From a virus: DNA of 64,000 nucleotides. Position 1 is the first letter of the stretch; each line of letters begins with the position of its first letter. Below the pieces are notes generated by a model. That model did not search any database. It was not told the origin of the DNA and saw nothing but the letters and a program-made list of their open reading frames with translations. Shown here piece by piece: positions 1-8,986 of the stretch. The stretch covers positions 27,060 through 91,059 of the IMG/VR virus record IMGVR_UViG_3300032291_003663. One strand, given 5' to 3'. Position numbers and translations under genes: made by a program.

Positions 1-1
1 A

Positions 2-121
2 CGTAAAGTATCTCGCTTTGTAACTGGTACTACACAAGATGCACTTATGCCTATACCAGTATTTACCTGTTCAAAATGTGGAGGTGTAAACGCTGATTTT
101 CTACCTAAAGATAAACAATAA
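2..121 (+). CDS. C-terminal fragment of a CxxC zinc-ribbon protein (partial)
   Basis: An open frame enters from the left edge and stops in a TAATG overlap with the next gene. The visible 39 residues contain CSKCGG followed by NADFLP, one half of a zinc-binding knuckle. The first half or partner cysteines would lie outside the window. Its tight coupling to the clamp-loader gene suggests a replication or transcription accessory protein, but the family is not recognised. Confidence 0.6.
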   Translation, partial: RKVSRFVTGTTQDALMPIPVFTCSKCGGVNADFLPKDKQ

Positions 122-567
122 TGCAGATATTTGATTGGATTAAACAAGTAACATATATTAAAGATCCTTGGTCTTCATTTAGTGAAGAAGATAAAGTAAC
201 TTTTAATCCATATATGGTACATAGATTCTTATCAATGCATGAACCTTATATTGAATTAGCTAATTACCTACAACAATTCTGGCAATTAACTCATGGACAG
301 ATTTACTTGATTTACTGTGAATACTTACCTGAAAGTAAAATATTTGCAAAGTATATTAAATCAACTAAACCTAAAGTAAATAATGAACTATTAAGTATAT
401 TATCTAATTATTATAAGGTATCAACTAGAGAAGTAAAAAATTATCTTCAAATACTAAAAGAAGATGAAGTAAAAGTAATCTTAAGTAGTAGAGGAATAGA
501 AGAAGATGAAATAAAAAAGTTATTAAAAGATGAAAAAACTACCAAAACATCTAAAGTTTCTACGTAA
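121..567 (+). CDS. gp62: Clamp-loader small subunit, T4 gp62-like
   Basis: This 148-residue protein resembles the phage clamp-loader A subunit. The N-terminus has a DWI..VTYIKDPW segment followed by the family signature FNPYMVHRFLSMHEPYIE near residues 28-46. In T4, gp62 joins four gp44 ATPases to load the gp45 sliding clamp onto DNA at replication forks, and the clamp also serves late transcription. The protein is a little shorter than T4 gp62 (187 residues). It starts inside the stop codon of the upstream gene and overlaps the nuclease gene by 38 bases, so the three are translationally coupled. Seen: the signature. Inferred: the clamp-loader role; gp44 and gp45 would lie outside the window. 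Confidence 0.72.
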   Translation: MQIFDWIKQVTYIKDPWSSFSEEDKVTFNPYMVHRFLSMHEPYIELANYLQQFWQLTHGQIYLIYCEYLPESKIFAKYIKSTKPKVNNELLSILSNYYKVSTREVKNYLQILKEDEVKVILSSRGIEEDEIKKLLKDEKTTKTSKVST

Positions 568-1471
568 TCATAAGGAAGTAGAAATAGATTGGAGTAAAGA
601 TAAAATAGTTTCATATTCACAATACTCTACATGGGCTCAATGTCCTCATAAATGGAAATTACAAAGTGTAGACAAACACAGAAATCCTCCAAGTATTGAA
701 CTTACATTCGGAAAAGCAATGCACACTGCTATCCAGCATTATTTAAAGGTAATGTATGAACAAAGTGGAACGGCTGCTGATAAAGAAGATATTATTGGAT
801 TATTTGAGAATACATTTAGAGAAGAATATAAAAGTGGATTTGAACAAAATAATAAAACACACTTCTCATCAGCTGAAGAAATGGCTGAGTATTTTGAAGA
901 CGGAAGATTAATAATTGAATTCTTTCTAAAAAAACGAGGCGAACACTTCTCAACTCGTAAAACACATCTTGTAGGAATTGAATTTCCTCTTTCATTTTCA
1001 CCACATGAGAATTACCCTAATGTTAAACTAAAAGGATTTATTGATTTTATCTTATACAATGAAAATACAGATACACTTTGTATCTATGATATTAAAACAT
1101 CTAAACGAGGGTGGAAGGATGAAGATAAAAGAAATGATATCAAAACATCACAAGTATTACTCTATAAAGAATATTTTAGTAAGATATTTAATTGGGATGT
1201 AGATAAAATTGAAGTTGAATTCTTCATTGTGAAACGTAAAATTTGGGAAGGAAGTGAATATCCAATACCTCGAATACAATCGTTCGTTCCTGCCTCAGGA
1301 CCACGAAAACGTTTGGCTACTGTACAGTCTTTTCGTACGTTTATAGAAGATTGTTTTAACAGAGACGGAAAACCATTAGTCAAAGAATACCTGAAACAGG
1401 TAGGACCATATTGCAAATGGTGCCAATTTAATAATAATCCCTCTCTTTGCAACAAATTGAATTCTTTGTAA
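530..1471 (+). CDS. PD-(D/E)XK nuclease with probable Fe-S cluster (RecB/Cas4-like)
   Basis: A 313-residue nuclease of the PDDEXK_1 superfamily. Visible motifs are SYSQYSTWAQCPHKW near the N-terminus, H65 in GKAMH, D172 in GFIDFIL, D187-I-K189 (the catalytic DxK) and Q208..Y213 in SQVLLYKEY. Four cysteines, C38 and the C-terminal trio C295, C298 and C307, match the spacing of the Fe-S staple in Cas4 and AddB nucleases. It probably trims DNA ends during phage replication or recombination or degrades host DNA. The gene overlaps the clamp-loader gene, which places it in the replication operon. A hairpin-free AT-rich gap with a TATTTATA box follows it. Confidence 0.78.
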   Translation: MKKLPKHLKFLRNHKEVEIDWSKDKIVSYSQYSTWAQCPHKWKLQSVDKHRNPPSIELTFGKAMHTAIQHYLKVMYEQSGTAADKEDIIGLFENTFREEYKSGFEQNNKTHFSSAEEMAEYFEDGRLIIEFFLKKRGEHFSTRKTHLVGIEFPLSFSPHENYPNVKLKGFIDFILYNENTDTLCIYDIKTSKRGWKDEDKRNDIKTSQVLLYKEYFSKIFNWDVDKIEVEFFIVKRKIWEGSEYPIPRIQSFVPASGPRKRLATVQSFRTFIEDCFNRDGKPLVKEYLKQVGPYCKWCQFNNNPSLCNKLNSL

Positions 1472-1480
1472 AAAAATATA

Positions 1481-1488
1481 TATTTATA
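1481..1488 (+). promoter_or_regulatory. Candidate late promoter octamer TATTTATA
   Basis: TATTTATA ends 17 bases before the ATG of the ribbon-helix-helix gene. The same box at similar distance precedes many late and RNA units in this window. There is no TTTG element at the -33 position. Confidence 0.5.
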
Positions 1489-1504
1489 TTCAAATATATA
1501 ATTT

Positions 1505-1708
1505 ATGGCCGGTAAAAATGAAAAATTAACACTTACGAGTGTAAAAGTACATCAAGAATTATTTGATGATTTTAAAGTTGCTAGTATTAAAAATAAGTTT
1601 AACTTACAAAAACTTACTAATAGAGCAATGCATTTATATTTAAACAATGATGATTTTCGTAAACAACTACACAACCATGCTGAATTAGTGATGAGTGGTA
1701 GTCTTTAA
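1505..1708 (+). CDS. Small ribbon-helix-helix-like protein
   Basis: A 67-residue protein. The short beta-prone segment LTLTSVKVHQELFDDFKVAS is followed by two helices (NKFNLQKLTNRAMHLYL), the layout of MetJ/Arc DNA-binding proteins. It could be a repressor or an architectural DNA-binding protein. It lies between the replication genes and the glycan cassette and has its own TATTTATA box. The fold is inferred from pattern only. Confidence 0.5.
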   Translation: MAGKNEKLTLTSVKVHQELFDDFKVASIKNKFNLQKLTNRAMHLYLNNDDFRKQLHNHAELVMSGSL

Positions 1709-1725
1709 TACTTTTAAAATTTGTT

Positions 1726-3168
1726 ATGAAAGAAGGTTATATTCCTCAAGAACAACGTAAAAAAATCTTACTATTATCGGATGACATTAGAACAACATCT
1801 GGTATAGCAACAATGGCAAGAGAGATAATTTTAGGTACTTGTCATCACTACAATTGGATAAATTTAGGAAGCACAATCCACAACCCAGATGAGGGTAAAA
1901 AATTAGATTTAAGTGCAGATTCTAACAACTTTAATGGAATAACAGACGCTAGCGTAATGTTATACCCCAATTCAGGATATGGTACTATTGAGAAGATCAG
2001 GGATTTACTACGAATAGAAAAACCAGATGCAATAATGTTATTTACGGATCCACGTTATTGGACATGGTTGTGGATGCATGAGCGTGAAATACGTGCTCAA
2101 GTTCCTATTATTTATCTTAATATTTGGGATTCTTTACCTTATCCGTTATATAATAGAGCTTTCTATGAGTCATGTGATGGTTTATTAGCAATTTCTAAAC
2201 AAACAGAAAATATTAATAACGTTGTATTAGCAGATAAAGCTAAAGATAAAGTTATAGGATACGTTCCTCATGGTATAAATGAAGATGTATTTTTTCCTAT
2301 TAAAAAAGGAGATGCTAAATGGGATGAACTTCAAACATTTAAAAAACAAATCTTTAAAGATAAAGAATACGATTTTATCTTAATGTTTAATTCTAGAAAT
2401 ATCAGACGAAAATCATTTCCTGATGTTCTATTAGCTTGGAAATTATTCGTAGATAATCTTCCTGAAGACAAAAAAGATAAAGTAGCTCTACTTGCTCATA
2501 CTCAACCACTAGATGAAAACGGAACAGACATTCCAGCTGTAATGGAAATGATATGGGGTAAAAACCCACCTAATGTGTTTATAACAGGTTTAAATAGATT
2601 TATTCCTGAACAAATGAACTTATTATACAATATATCAGATGCTACAATCTTGATTTCATCTAATGAAGGATGGGGATTGTCACTTACCGAAGCAATGATG
2701 TGTGGAAAACCAATTATTGCAAACGTAACAGGTGGTATGCAAGATCAAATGCGTTTTGAAGATGAAAATGGTAACTGGGTTAAATTTACAGAAGAATTTG
2801 GTTCAAATCACTTTGGAAAATATAAAAAATGTGGTAAATGGGCCTTTCCCGTATTTCCTTCAAATTTATCAATTGTAGGTTCAATTCCAACACCTTATAT
2901 ATTTGATGATAGAGCTGATTTTAGAGATGCTGCTAATCAAATGCGAGTACTGTATGATTTAGGTTCTGAAGAAATAGAAAATAGAGGAAATGCTGCTCGT
3001 AAATGGGTTACATCTGATGAGGCTATGATGACATCTAAGAATATGGCTAAAAACTATATTAAGTATACAGATGAAATGTTTGATAAATGGAAACCTAGAG
3101 AAAATTATGACTTTATAAAAATAGAAGAATTACCTGCAAAACAAAATAAACATATAATTTCGTTATGA
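1726..3168 (+). CDS. GT-B glycosyltransferase (GT4-like)
   Basis: 480 residues with a GT-B architecture. The N-terminal half opens LLLSDDIRTTSGIATMAREI, the acceptor-side Rossmann fold. The C-terminal half holds RNIRRKSFPDVLLAW and the nucleotide-sugar signature NEGWGLSLTEAMMCGKPI, the E-x7-E motif of GT4 enzymes. Residues from about 340 carry an insert before the last helices. It should transfer a sugar from an NDP- or GDP-donor to a glycan or protein in the cytoplasm. It is the first gene of the glycan cassette and overlaps the next glycosyltransferase by four bases (TTATGA). Donor and acceptor cannot be read from the sequence. Confidence 0.8.
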   Translation: MKEGYIPQEQRKKILLLSDDIRTTSGIATMAREIILGTCHHYNWINLGSTIHNPDEGKKLDLSADSNNFNGITDASVMLYPNSGYGTIEKIRDLLRIEKPDAIMLFTDPRYWTWLWMHEREIRAQVPIIYLNIWDSLPYPLYNRAFYESCDGLLAISKQTENINNVVLADKAKDKVIGYVPHGINEDVFFPIKKGDAKWDELQTFKKQIFKDKEYDFILMFNSRNIRRKSFPDVLLAWKLFVDNLPEDKKDKVALLAHTQPLDENGTDIPAVMEMIWGKNPPNVFITGLNRFIPEQMNLLYNISDATILISSNEGWGLSLTEAMMCGKPIIANVTGGMQDQMRFEDENGNWVKFTEEFGSNHFGKYKKCGKWAFPVFPSNLSIVGSIPTPYIFDDRADFRDAANQMRVLYDLGSEEIENRGNAARKWVTSDEAMMTSKNMAKNYIKYTDEMFDKWKPRENYDFIKIEELPAKQNKHIISL

Positions 3169-4463
3169 ACAAACCACTTTGCGTAGTAAGCTGTCCAATA
3201 GACACATATAGCGGATACGGAGCTAGATCTCGTGATTTTGTAAAATCTCTTATCAAAGCTAAAGGAGATGAATGGGATATTAAAATTTTATCTCAACGAT
3301 GGGGATCTACTCCATTCGGTGCCTTAAATGAAGATATTAAAGAAGATTTAGATTTAAAAAATAGAATAATAGGAGCACTTACAATGCAACTTAACTTCCA
3401 ACCCTATGTGTGGATTCAAATTACAGTACCTAACGAGTTCCAACCATTAGGAAAACATAATATTGGAGTAACAGCTGGAATAGAAACAACTATTTGTGAC
3501 CACACATGGCTTGAAGGATGTAACAGAATGGATATTAATTTAGTATCATCTGAACATTCTAAAAAGATATTTGAAACTAGTAATTTTGAACACAAAAATA
3601 CTGCTGGTCAAACTGTTGAAAAATTTGAACTAAAAAAACCTATTGAGGTACTTTTTGAAGGTGCAGATCTGAACAAGTATTTCAAATCAGATACACTTAC
3701 TGATTTTAACATTTATGATGATTTAAATACAATTAGCGAATCATTTTGTTATTTGTTCGTAGGACATTGGTTACAAGGTGAATACGGCGAAGATAGAAAA
3801 AATATTGGATACATGATTAAAGCATTCCTAGAAGTATTTAAAAACAAGAAAAATAAACCAGCATTGATTTTAAAAATATCTCAAGGTGCTCCTTCAATTA
3901 TGGATAGAGATGTTATTTTAAAGAAAATAGAAGATATTAGAAATACCATAGCTGGAAAAGATTTACCAAACATATATCTTGTTCATGGAGATCTAAGTGA
4001 TGAAGAAATAAATTGTATTTATAATCACCCAAAAGTAAAAGCAATGATTTCATTTACTAAAGGTGAAGGATTTGGACGACCATTACTTGAATTTAGTGTT
4101 GTTGGAAAACCAATTATCGCTAGTGGATGGAGTGGACATTTAGATTTCTTAAATGCTGAATTTTGCGGATTAGTAGGGGGATCATTGAATAAGGTACATC
4201 CAAGTGCTGTTGTTCAAAATACACTACTTGCTGAATCAATGTGGTTTAGACCAGATGATAATCAATCTGGACACGCTCTCGATGATGTATTTAATAACTA
4301 TAAAGATTATCAAGAAAAGGCAAAACGATTAGCATATAGAAATAAACAAAATTTTTCATTAGATAAAATGACTGAAAAACTAGGTGAATTACTTAAACAA
4401 TACGTGCCAGAAACACCAAAACATGTTACTTTAAATTTACCTAAGCTTAAAAAAGTAGATTAA
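3165..4463 (+). CDS. GT-B glycosyltransferase
   Basis: 432 residues, paired with the upstream glycosyltransferase by a four-base overlap. The N-terminus has CPIDTYSGYGARSRDFVKSL, a glycine-rich loop seen in GT-B enzymes. The C-terminal half has GEGFGRPLLEFSVVGKPIIA and then SGWSGHLDFL, the donor-binding region of the GT4 type. The repeated order of loop, SWEEGH-like glycine stretch and E-x7-E motif supports a retaining transferase. The two neighbouring GT-B genes may act in sequence on one glycan. Confidence 0.75.
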   Translation: MNKPLCVVSCPIDTYSGYGARSRDFVKSLIKAKGDEWDIKILSQRWGSTPFGALNEDIKEDLDLKNRIIGALTMQLNFQPYVWIQITVPNEFQPLGKHNIGVTAGIETTICDHTWLEGCNRMDINLVSSEHSKKIFETSNFEHKNTAGQTVEKFELKKPIEVLFEGADLNKYFKSDTLTDFNIYDDLNTISESFCYLFVGHWLQGEYGEDRKNIGYMIKAFLEVFKNKKNKPALILKISQGAPSIMDRDVILKKIEDIRNTIAGKDLPNIYLVHGDLSDEEINCIYNHPKVKAMISFTKGEGFGRPLLEFSVVGKPIIASGWSGHLDFLNAEFCGLVGGSLNKVHPSAVVQNTLLAESMWFRPDDNQSGHALDDVFNNYKDYQEKAKRLAYRNKQNFSLDKMTEKLGELLKQYVPETPKHVTLNLPKLKKVD

Positions 4464-4467
4464 CATA

Positions 4468-4475
4468 TATTTATA
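4468..4475 (+). promoter_or_regulatory. Candidate late promoter octamer TATTTATA
   Basis: TATTTATA ends 16 bases before the ATG of the lysine-rich protein, the same spacing as at the other late units. Confidence 0.5.
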
Positions 4476-4490
4476 TACAAAACACAAATC

Positions 4491-4700
4491 ATGGAAAAGA
4501 AACCAACAAAAAAAGCCACTTCTAAAAAGAAAGTCGATGTTGCTCCTAAAACGAAAGTAGTTAAAAAGAAAGTATCCGATAGTATAGAAGATTCTTTCTT
4601 AGCTCCCGAAGCAACTCCTCATGTTGAACATTATGTTCATACTAGTCCAAAAGTAAAAAAATCATTTTGGACTAAAGCTAAGAACTTTTTGGGATTCTAA
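4491..4700 (+). CDS. Lysine-rich small basic protein
   Basis: 69 residues. The first 27 are almost only Lys, Thr, Ala and Val (KKPTKKATSKKKVD and similar), like a histone H1 tail. The middle is acidic, and the end (KSFWTKAKNFLGF) could form a short amphipathic helix. It has its own TATTTATA box. It may bind DNA or polyanions or be an internal virion protein. No family is recognised. Confidence 0.55.
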   Translation: MEKKPTKKATSKKKVDVAPKTKVVKKKVSDSIEDSFLAPEATPHVEHYVHTSPKVKKSFWTKAKNFLGF

Positions 4701-4723
4701 TTTATTATTCGTAAATTTATAGC

Positions 4724-5155
4724 ATGACAGATAATTTAGTAAAATGCCACTGTTGTGGTGCTGAGATGTGTTACGAATATCATCATTCTCAATACATCCA
4801 ATGGATGTGCTTTAATTGTGGATATGGTAGTACATCACATATGGTTAAAGATAGTGATTTTATAAAAAATTCTAAAGAATCACTGCCTGAATTGATTAAG
4901 GATTTAGAAATCATAGATGAAGAAGGATTTATATGGTATCCAAGTACAATTAATGTTCCTGAAAAAGGTATGTTATTTCCAAATGGTGGAAATAAAGATG
5001 CTTGGGGATGGACAGTTGCTCCTTTAATATCCATTAAAGAAGAAGAAAGATCTCGTTTTCCTAAAAATCAAACACATAGAGTTGATTTAAACCACATGGA
5101 ACACTTTTCTAAGGAAAAATTTGCTGAAGCCGTTACAAAACTAAATTCTCTATGA
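4724..5155 (+). CDS. Zinc-ribbon protein, unknown function
   Basis: 143 residues. The N-terminus has a zinc ribbon: CHCCG near residue 8, a His-rich turn (YHH), then CFNCG near residue 29. The rest is a mixed fold with many Trp and Pro. Its stop overlaps the next ATG (CTATGA). Similar small zinc proteins are common in T4-like phages of aquatic bacteria, but no function can be given. Confidence 0.55.
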   Translation: MTDNLVKCHCCGAEMCYEYHHSQYIQWMCFNCGYGSTSHMVKDSDFIKNSKESLPELIKDLEIIDEEGFIWYPSTINVPEKGMLFPNGGNKDAWGWTVAPLISIKEEERSRFPKNQTHRVDLNHMEHFSKEKFAEAVTKLNSL

Positions 5156-5511
5156 CAAGCCCAGAATTTATAATTTGGTTAAAAGGCTTTACTGAAGCTT
5201 GTAATGATTTTACAGCAACACCAAAGCAATGGGACCGAATTAAAGAAGTATTATATGAGGTAAAAGATTATGATGATAACCCTGATCTTGATCAGGAAAT
5301 AGAGAGAGGCTTCAATGATTGGTATCCAATTGAATATACAACTGGATCTGGGTCTATATCTATTTCTGGGTCTACATCTACCTATAATAATGTAGTATGG
5401 AGTGATCAAAGAGGAAGTTGGCATTACACTAACAACCCAGAAGGATTTGGATACTATGATGCAAACAATACAATGGATATTAAGAATAAAAAAGAATTAT
5501 TAAATGATTAA
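5152..5511 (+). CDS. Hypothetical protein with Ser/Gly stretch
   Basis: 119 residues, coupled to the zinc-ribbon gene by a four-base overlap. The N-terminal half is helical and acidic. A low-complexity segment (TTGSGSISISGSTSTYNN) follows, then a Trp/Tyr-rich tail. Not recognised. Confidence 0.5.
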   Translation: MTSPEFIIWLKGFTEACNDFTATPKQWDRIKEVLYEVKDYDDNPDLDQEIERGFNDWYPIEYTTGSGSISISGSTSTYNNVVWSDQRGSWHYTNNPEGFGYYDANNTMDIKNKKELLND

Positions 5512-5514
5512 GTT

Positions 5515-6132
5515 ATGCCTTCAATTAGTTATGCTATCACTGCTCATAATGAAGTAGATGAATTAATTAGACTACTAAACCAATTAGTCAATATTGCCAA
5601 TAAAGAGGATGAAATAATCATTCAGCTAGACTTAACAGCAACTATGGGGGTAAAATATATTATAGATGAATATCCCACTGTTAAAAATATTGAGTTTGGA
5701 TTAAATAAAGATTTTGCTTCATTTAAGAATAATCTAAAAAATAATTGTACTAAAGATTACATATTTTTTATAGATGCAGATGAATATCCTTCTACTCATT
5801 TAATTAAGTTACTCAAACAAGTATTAACATCTCACGCTGATATAGATTGTTTTGCTTTACCTAGAATCAATACGGTTGATGGTCTTACTCAAGAACATAT
5901 TCAAAAGTGGGGATGGGTAGTAGACAATAAAAATAGAATTAATTGGCCCGATTATCAAACTAGAATTTGCAAGAATATTCCTGATATAAAATGGGTAGGT
6001 AAAGTTCATGAACGACTAGAAGGATTTAAAATTATCTCTCATTTCCCTTCAGAATATGAAGAATGGGCTTTAATTCATCCTAAGACAATCAAACGGCAAG
6101 AAATACAAAATAATCTTTACTCGCAAATATAA
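5515..6132 (+). CDS. GT-A glycosyltransferase, family 2-like
   Basis: 205 residues, a short GT2 domain. It opens SYAITAHNEVDELIRLLNQL, the start of the nucleotide-binding fold, and has the metal-binding motif FIDADEYPS near residue 85. The Trp-rich WGWVVDNKNRINWPDYQTR segment and HERLEGF near the end are found in lipopolysaccharide-type GT2 enzymes. It probably adds one sugar using an NDP-sugar. The start lies three bases after the upstream stop, within the same unit. Confidence 0.7.
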   Translation: MPSISYAITAHNEVDELIRLLNQLVNIANKEDEIIIQLDLTATMGVKYIIDEYPTVKNIEFGLNKDFASFKNNLKNNCTKDYIFFIDADEYPSTHLIKLLKQVLTSHADIDCFALPRINTVDGLTQEHIQKWGWVVDNKNRINWPDYQTRICKNIPDIKWVGKVHERLEGFKIISHFPSEYEEWALIHPKTIKRQEIQNNLYSQI

Positions 6133-6135
6133 GTT

Positions 6136-6771
6136 ATGGCAAACGGAATATATAAGATAACTGAGGATTTTGAAAAAGCATTATCTGATTACACAGGTGC
6201 TCCTTATGTGATTACAGTTGATAATCAAAGTAACGCTTTATTTTTAGCTTTAAAATACGAAAATATTAAAGGAGTAGAAATTACTATTCCTTCAAGAACA
6301 TATCCCTCCGTACCCTGTGAAATAATACATGCAGGCGGGAAAGTAAATTTTAGAAAAATTAAAGGTAAAACCATTAAAGGGGCATACCAATTAGCTCCTA
6401 CCAAAGTATGGGATAGTGCTTTAAGTTTTACTTACAATATGTACAAACCAAACACTCATATGTGTTTATCCTTTACAGGTCCGTATAAACATTTTAAATT
6501 AAGTAAAGGTGGAGCTATATTAACGGATGACTTTGATGCTTATAGTTGGTTTAAAAGAGCAAGATATAGTGGCAGAAGAGAATGCTCATACCATGATGAT
6601 AATCTCGACATGTTAGGATGGAATTTCTATATGATGCCAGAATTAGCAGCTAGAGGATTATTACTAATGAATCAATTTTATCATGGTGGTATTCCAAGAC
6701 ACAACTATGATTTAGAATTATCATACCCCGATTTATCTAAATTTCCTATTTACACTCAGAACCATGACTAA
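6136..6771 (+). CDS. Short DegT/DnrJ-type PLP aminotransferase-like protein
   Basis: 211 residues with a truncated DegT/DnrJ/EryC1 fold. Visible are the substrate loop IPSRTYPSV, the PLP-ring aspartate region VWDSA (about D93), and LSFTGPYKHFKLSKGGAIL, where K118 aligns with the Schiff-base lysine that precedes the GEGG-like turn. The family usually has about 370 residues; the C-terminal domain that completes the active site is missing. It may be a partner subunit, a reduced enzyme or a non-catalytic relic. It overlaps the WbqC gene by eight bases. Confidence 0.62.
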   Translation: MANGIYKITEDFEKALSDYTGAPYVITVDNQSNALFLALKYENIKGVEITIPSRTYPSVPCEIIHAGGKVNFRKIKGKTIKGAYQLAPTKVWDSALSFTYNMYKPNTHMCLSFTGPYKHFKLSKGGAILTDDFDAYSWFKRARYSGRRECSYHDDNLDMLGWNFYMMPELAARGLLLMNQFYHGGIPRHNYDLELSYPDLSKFPIYTQNHD

Positions 6772-7471
6772 TAAGGTAGCTATAATGCAACCATATTTCG
6801 TCCCATATATAGGCTACTTTCAACTAATCAACTCAGTAGATAACTTTATTATATATGATAATATTCAATATACTAAAAAGGGATGGATTAATAGAAATAG
6901 AATACTAGTTAATGGGAATGATAAAGTAATAACCTTACCTCTAAAAAAGGATTCTGATTATTTAAATGTAATGGATAGAAAATTATCTGAATCTTGGGAC
7001 AAGGATAAAAGAAAAATGTTAAATCTAATACACGTTTCATATCGTAATGCTCCTTATTTTATAGAAGCATATGATGTAATTCAAAAATGCTTGTTGGATA
7101 CCGAAGAAAATTTATTTACCTTTATATTAAATAATTTAAAAAATATAAATAATTATCTTGAAATTAAAACATCAATTATAGCTTCATCTGAATTAGATAT
7201 CGATCACTCTCTTAAATCACAAGATAAAGTATTAGCTATTTGTAAAGTACGAAAAGCTACTAAATATATAAATGCTATTGGTGGTATTGAACTTTATAAT
7301 AAAGAAGAATTTAAAAAACAAGATATTGAATTAAATTTTATAAAATCAAGTCCTATAAGCTATAAACAATTTAATAATGAATTTGTCTCTTGGCTTTCTA
7401 TTATTGATGTAATGATGTTTAATTCTAAAGAAACTATTAAACAATATTTAAACTTATATACTTTAATATGA
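6764..7471 (+). CDS. WbqC family protein
   Basis: 235 residues with the WbqC signature from the start: MQPYFVPYIGYFQLI, then DNIQYTKKGWINRNRI and the late motif SWLSIIDVMMFN. WbqC proteins are found in O-antigen and surface-glycan clusters, often beside DegT aminotransferases, and are thought to help make or attach modified amino sugars; the biochemical role is not settled. Here it follows a short DegT protein and overlaps the methyltransferase gene by four bases, which fits that association. Confidence 0.85.
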   Translation: MTNKVAIMQPYFVPYIGYFQLINSVDNFIIYDNIQYTKKGWINRNRILVNGNDKVITLPLKKDSDYLNVMDRKLSESWDKDKRKMLNLIHVSYRNAPYFIEAYDVIQKCLLDTEENLFTFILNNLKNINNYLEIKTSIIASSELDIDHSLKSQDKVLAICKVRKATKYINAIGGIELYNKEEFKKQDIELNFIKSSPISYKQFNNEFVSWLSIIDVMMFNSKETIKQYLNLYTLI

Positions 7472-8028
7472 AAAGTATACCCCACTATTACGAAAACATC
7501 CAAGGATGGTTTAGTTTTTCTAAATTATACTCTCATGTAGTACAGAAATATCCTAATGGAAGCCATTTTATAGAAGTTGGAGTATGGAAAGGCACATCAG
7601 CATCATACATGGGAGTTGAAATATATAACTCTGGTAAAAATATTAAATTTGATTGTATCGATCCATTTGTACCTGTAAAAAATGATATGCCTGAATTTGA
7701 AATAACTCATAAAGATTTAAAAAATACATTTATTAACAATATGAAGCCACTTAAAGGCTACTACAATCTCATACTAACCGGATCTCCAGAATGCACAGAA
7801 TTATATAAAGATAAATCCGTTGATTTCGTTTTCATTGATGGTGATCATTCATATAGTGCTGTTATGCAAGATATAAAAGCATGGCTTCCTAAAATGAAAC
7901 CAGGAAGTATTCTTGCAGGTCACGATTACGCATTTCCCGAAGTAAGAAAAGCATGTCATGATGTTCTTGGAGAAAAAAATTGGAGTGATCCTTTTGAATG
8001 TGATTGTTGGATGGTAGAAATTGAATAA
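7468..8028 (+). CDS. Class I SAM-dependent methyltransferase (Methyltransf_24 type)
   Basis: 186 residues. SAM-binding motif I is FIEVGVWKGTSASYMG (about residues 34-49), the acidic loop is FDCIDPFVP, and the later motif VFIDGDHSYSAVMQDIKAW is typical of Methyltransf_24 and CmcI-like O-methyltransferases. It likely methylates a sugar hydroxyl or a small acceptor of the cassette. It is coupled by overlap to WbqC. Confidence 0.78.
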   Translation: MKSIPHYYENIQGWFSFSKLYSHVVQKYPNGSHFIEVGVWKGTSASYMGVEIYNSGKNIKFDCIDPFVPVKNDMPEFEITHKDLKNTFINNMKPLKGYYNLILTGSPECTELYKDKSVDFVFIDGDHSYSAVMQDIKAWLPKMKPGSILAGHDYAFPEVRKACHDVLGEKNWSDPFECDCWMVEIE

Positions 8029-8029
8029 T

Positions 8030-8986
8030 ATGAAATGGAAAAAATTAGGTAGGATATTTAATCCTCAAGATTATCAAACAGAGTGGATGAAAGAATTTGC
8101 TCAATGTACTAGTGCATTGGTGTTTGATACTTACGTTAGAATTTACTTTAGTTGTCGTCCTGAAAAAGATAAAGAGGGACAAGCAAAATCATACACTGCT
8201 TTTATAGATGTTGATAGAAATAATTTATTTAATATAATAAATGTAGCTAAAGAACCTATATTGCCACTTGGTGAATTAGGAACATTTGATGAATTTGCAG
8301 TATATCCTACTTCTGTGTTTAGAGACTATGAGGACATAAAATTATATTATGCTGGATGGAATAGGATGAAATCAGTACCATTTAATACATCAATTGGTTT
8401 AGCTATAAGTAAAGATGGAGGTACAACATTCAATAGAATAGGAGCTGGCCCCATATTGTCTGCTAGCACTGATGAACCATTTGTTATTAGTGGTCCTAAA
8501 GTAAGAAGATTTAATGGAATACTGTATATGTTCTACTTAGCAGGAACTAAATGGATAGAACATGAAGGTAAACCGGAAATTATTTATAAACTTAAAATGG
8601 CTGTTTCTAAAGATGGAATGCATTGGACTAAAATAAATAAAAATATTGTAAGTGATATTCTAGAAGAAAATGAATGCCAAGCAGGTCCTGATGTGTTTTA
8701 TCATAATGGAAAATACCATATGTACTTTATTTACAGATATGCGTTAGATTTTAGAAACAATAGAGGCAGGGGATACCAAATAGGATACGCATATTCAGAC
8801 GACCTAATCAAATGGACACGAGATGATGAAAATGTAGGAATACATTATTCCGAACCAGGTGAATGGGACGGGGACATGCATCATTATCCCCATGTGTTTG
8901 AATTAGATGGAAATCATTACATGTTATATAATGGAAACGAATTTGGTAAATATGGCTTTGGCCTTGCAATTTTAGAAAATGAATAA
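8030..8986 (+). CDS. GH43-like five-bladed beta-propeller protein
   Basis: 318 residues, counting from the ATG one base after the upstream stop; an earlier TTG is possible but less likely. Blade repeats are visible: VRIYFSCRP, IKLYYAGWN, GLAISKDGGTTF, ILYMFYLAGTKW, KMAVSKDGMHWTKI, KYHMYFIYRY and GYAYSDDLIKWTRDD. These are the recurring Y-F/S-x-D-G-W blades of GH43/GH32/GH130-type propellers. In surface-sugar clusters such proteins can be phosphorylases, hydrolases or sugar-transfer accessory proteins. Catalytic residues cannot be assigned with confidence. Confidence 0.7.
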   Translation: MKWKKLGRIFNPQDYQTEWMKEFAQCTSALVFDTYVRIYFSCRPEKDKEGQAKSYTAFIDVDRNNLFNIINVAKEPILPLGELGTFDEFAVYPTSVFRDYEDIKLYYAGWNRMKSVPFNTSIGLAISKDGGTTFNRIGAGPILSASTDEPFVISGPKVRRFNGILYMFYLAGTKWIEHEGKPEIIYKLKMAVSKDGMHWTKINKNIVSDILEENECQAGPDVFYHNGKYHMYFIYRYALDFRNNRGRGYQIGYAYSDDLIKWTRDDENVGIHYSEPGEWDGDMHHYPHVFELDGNHYMLYNGNEFGKYGFGLAILENE

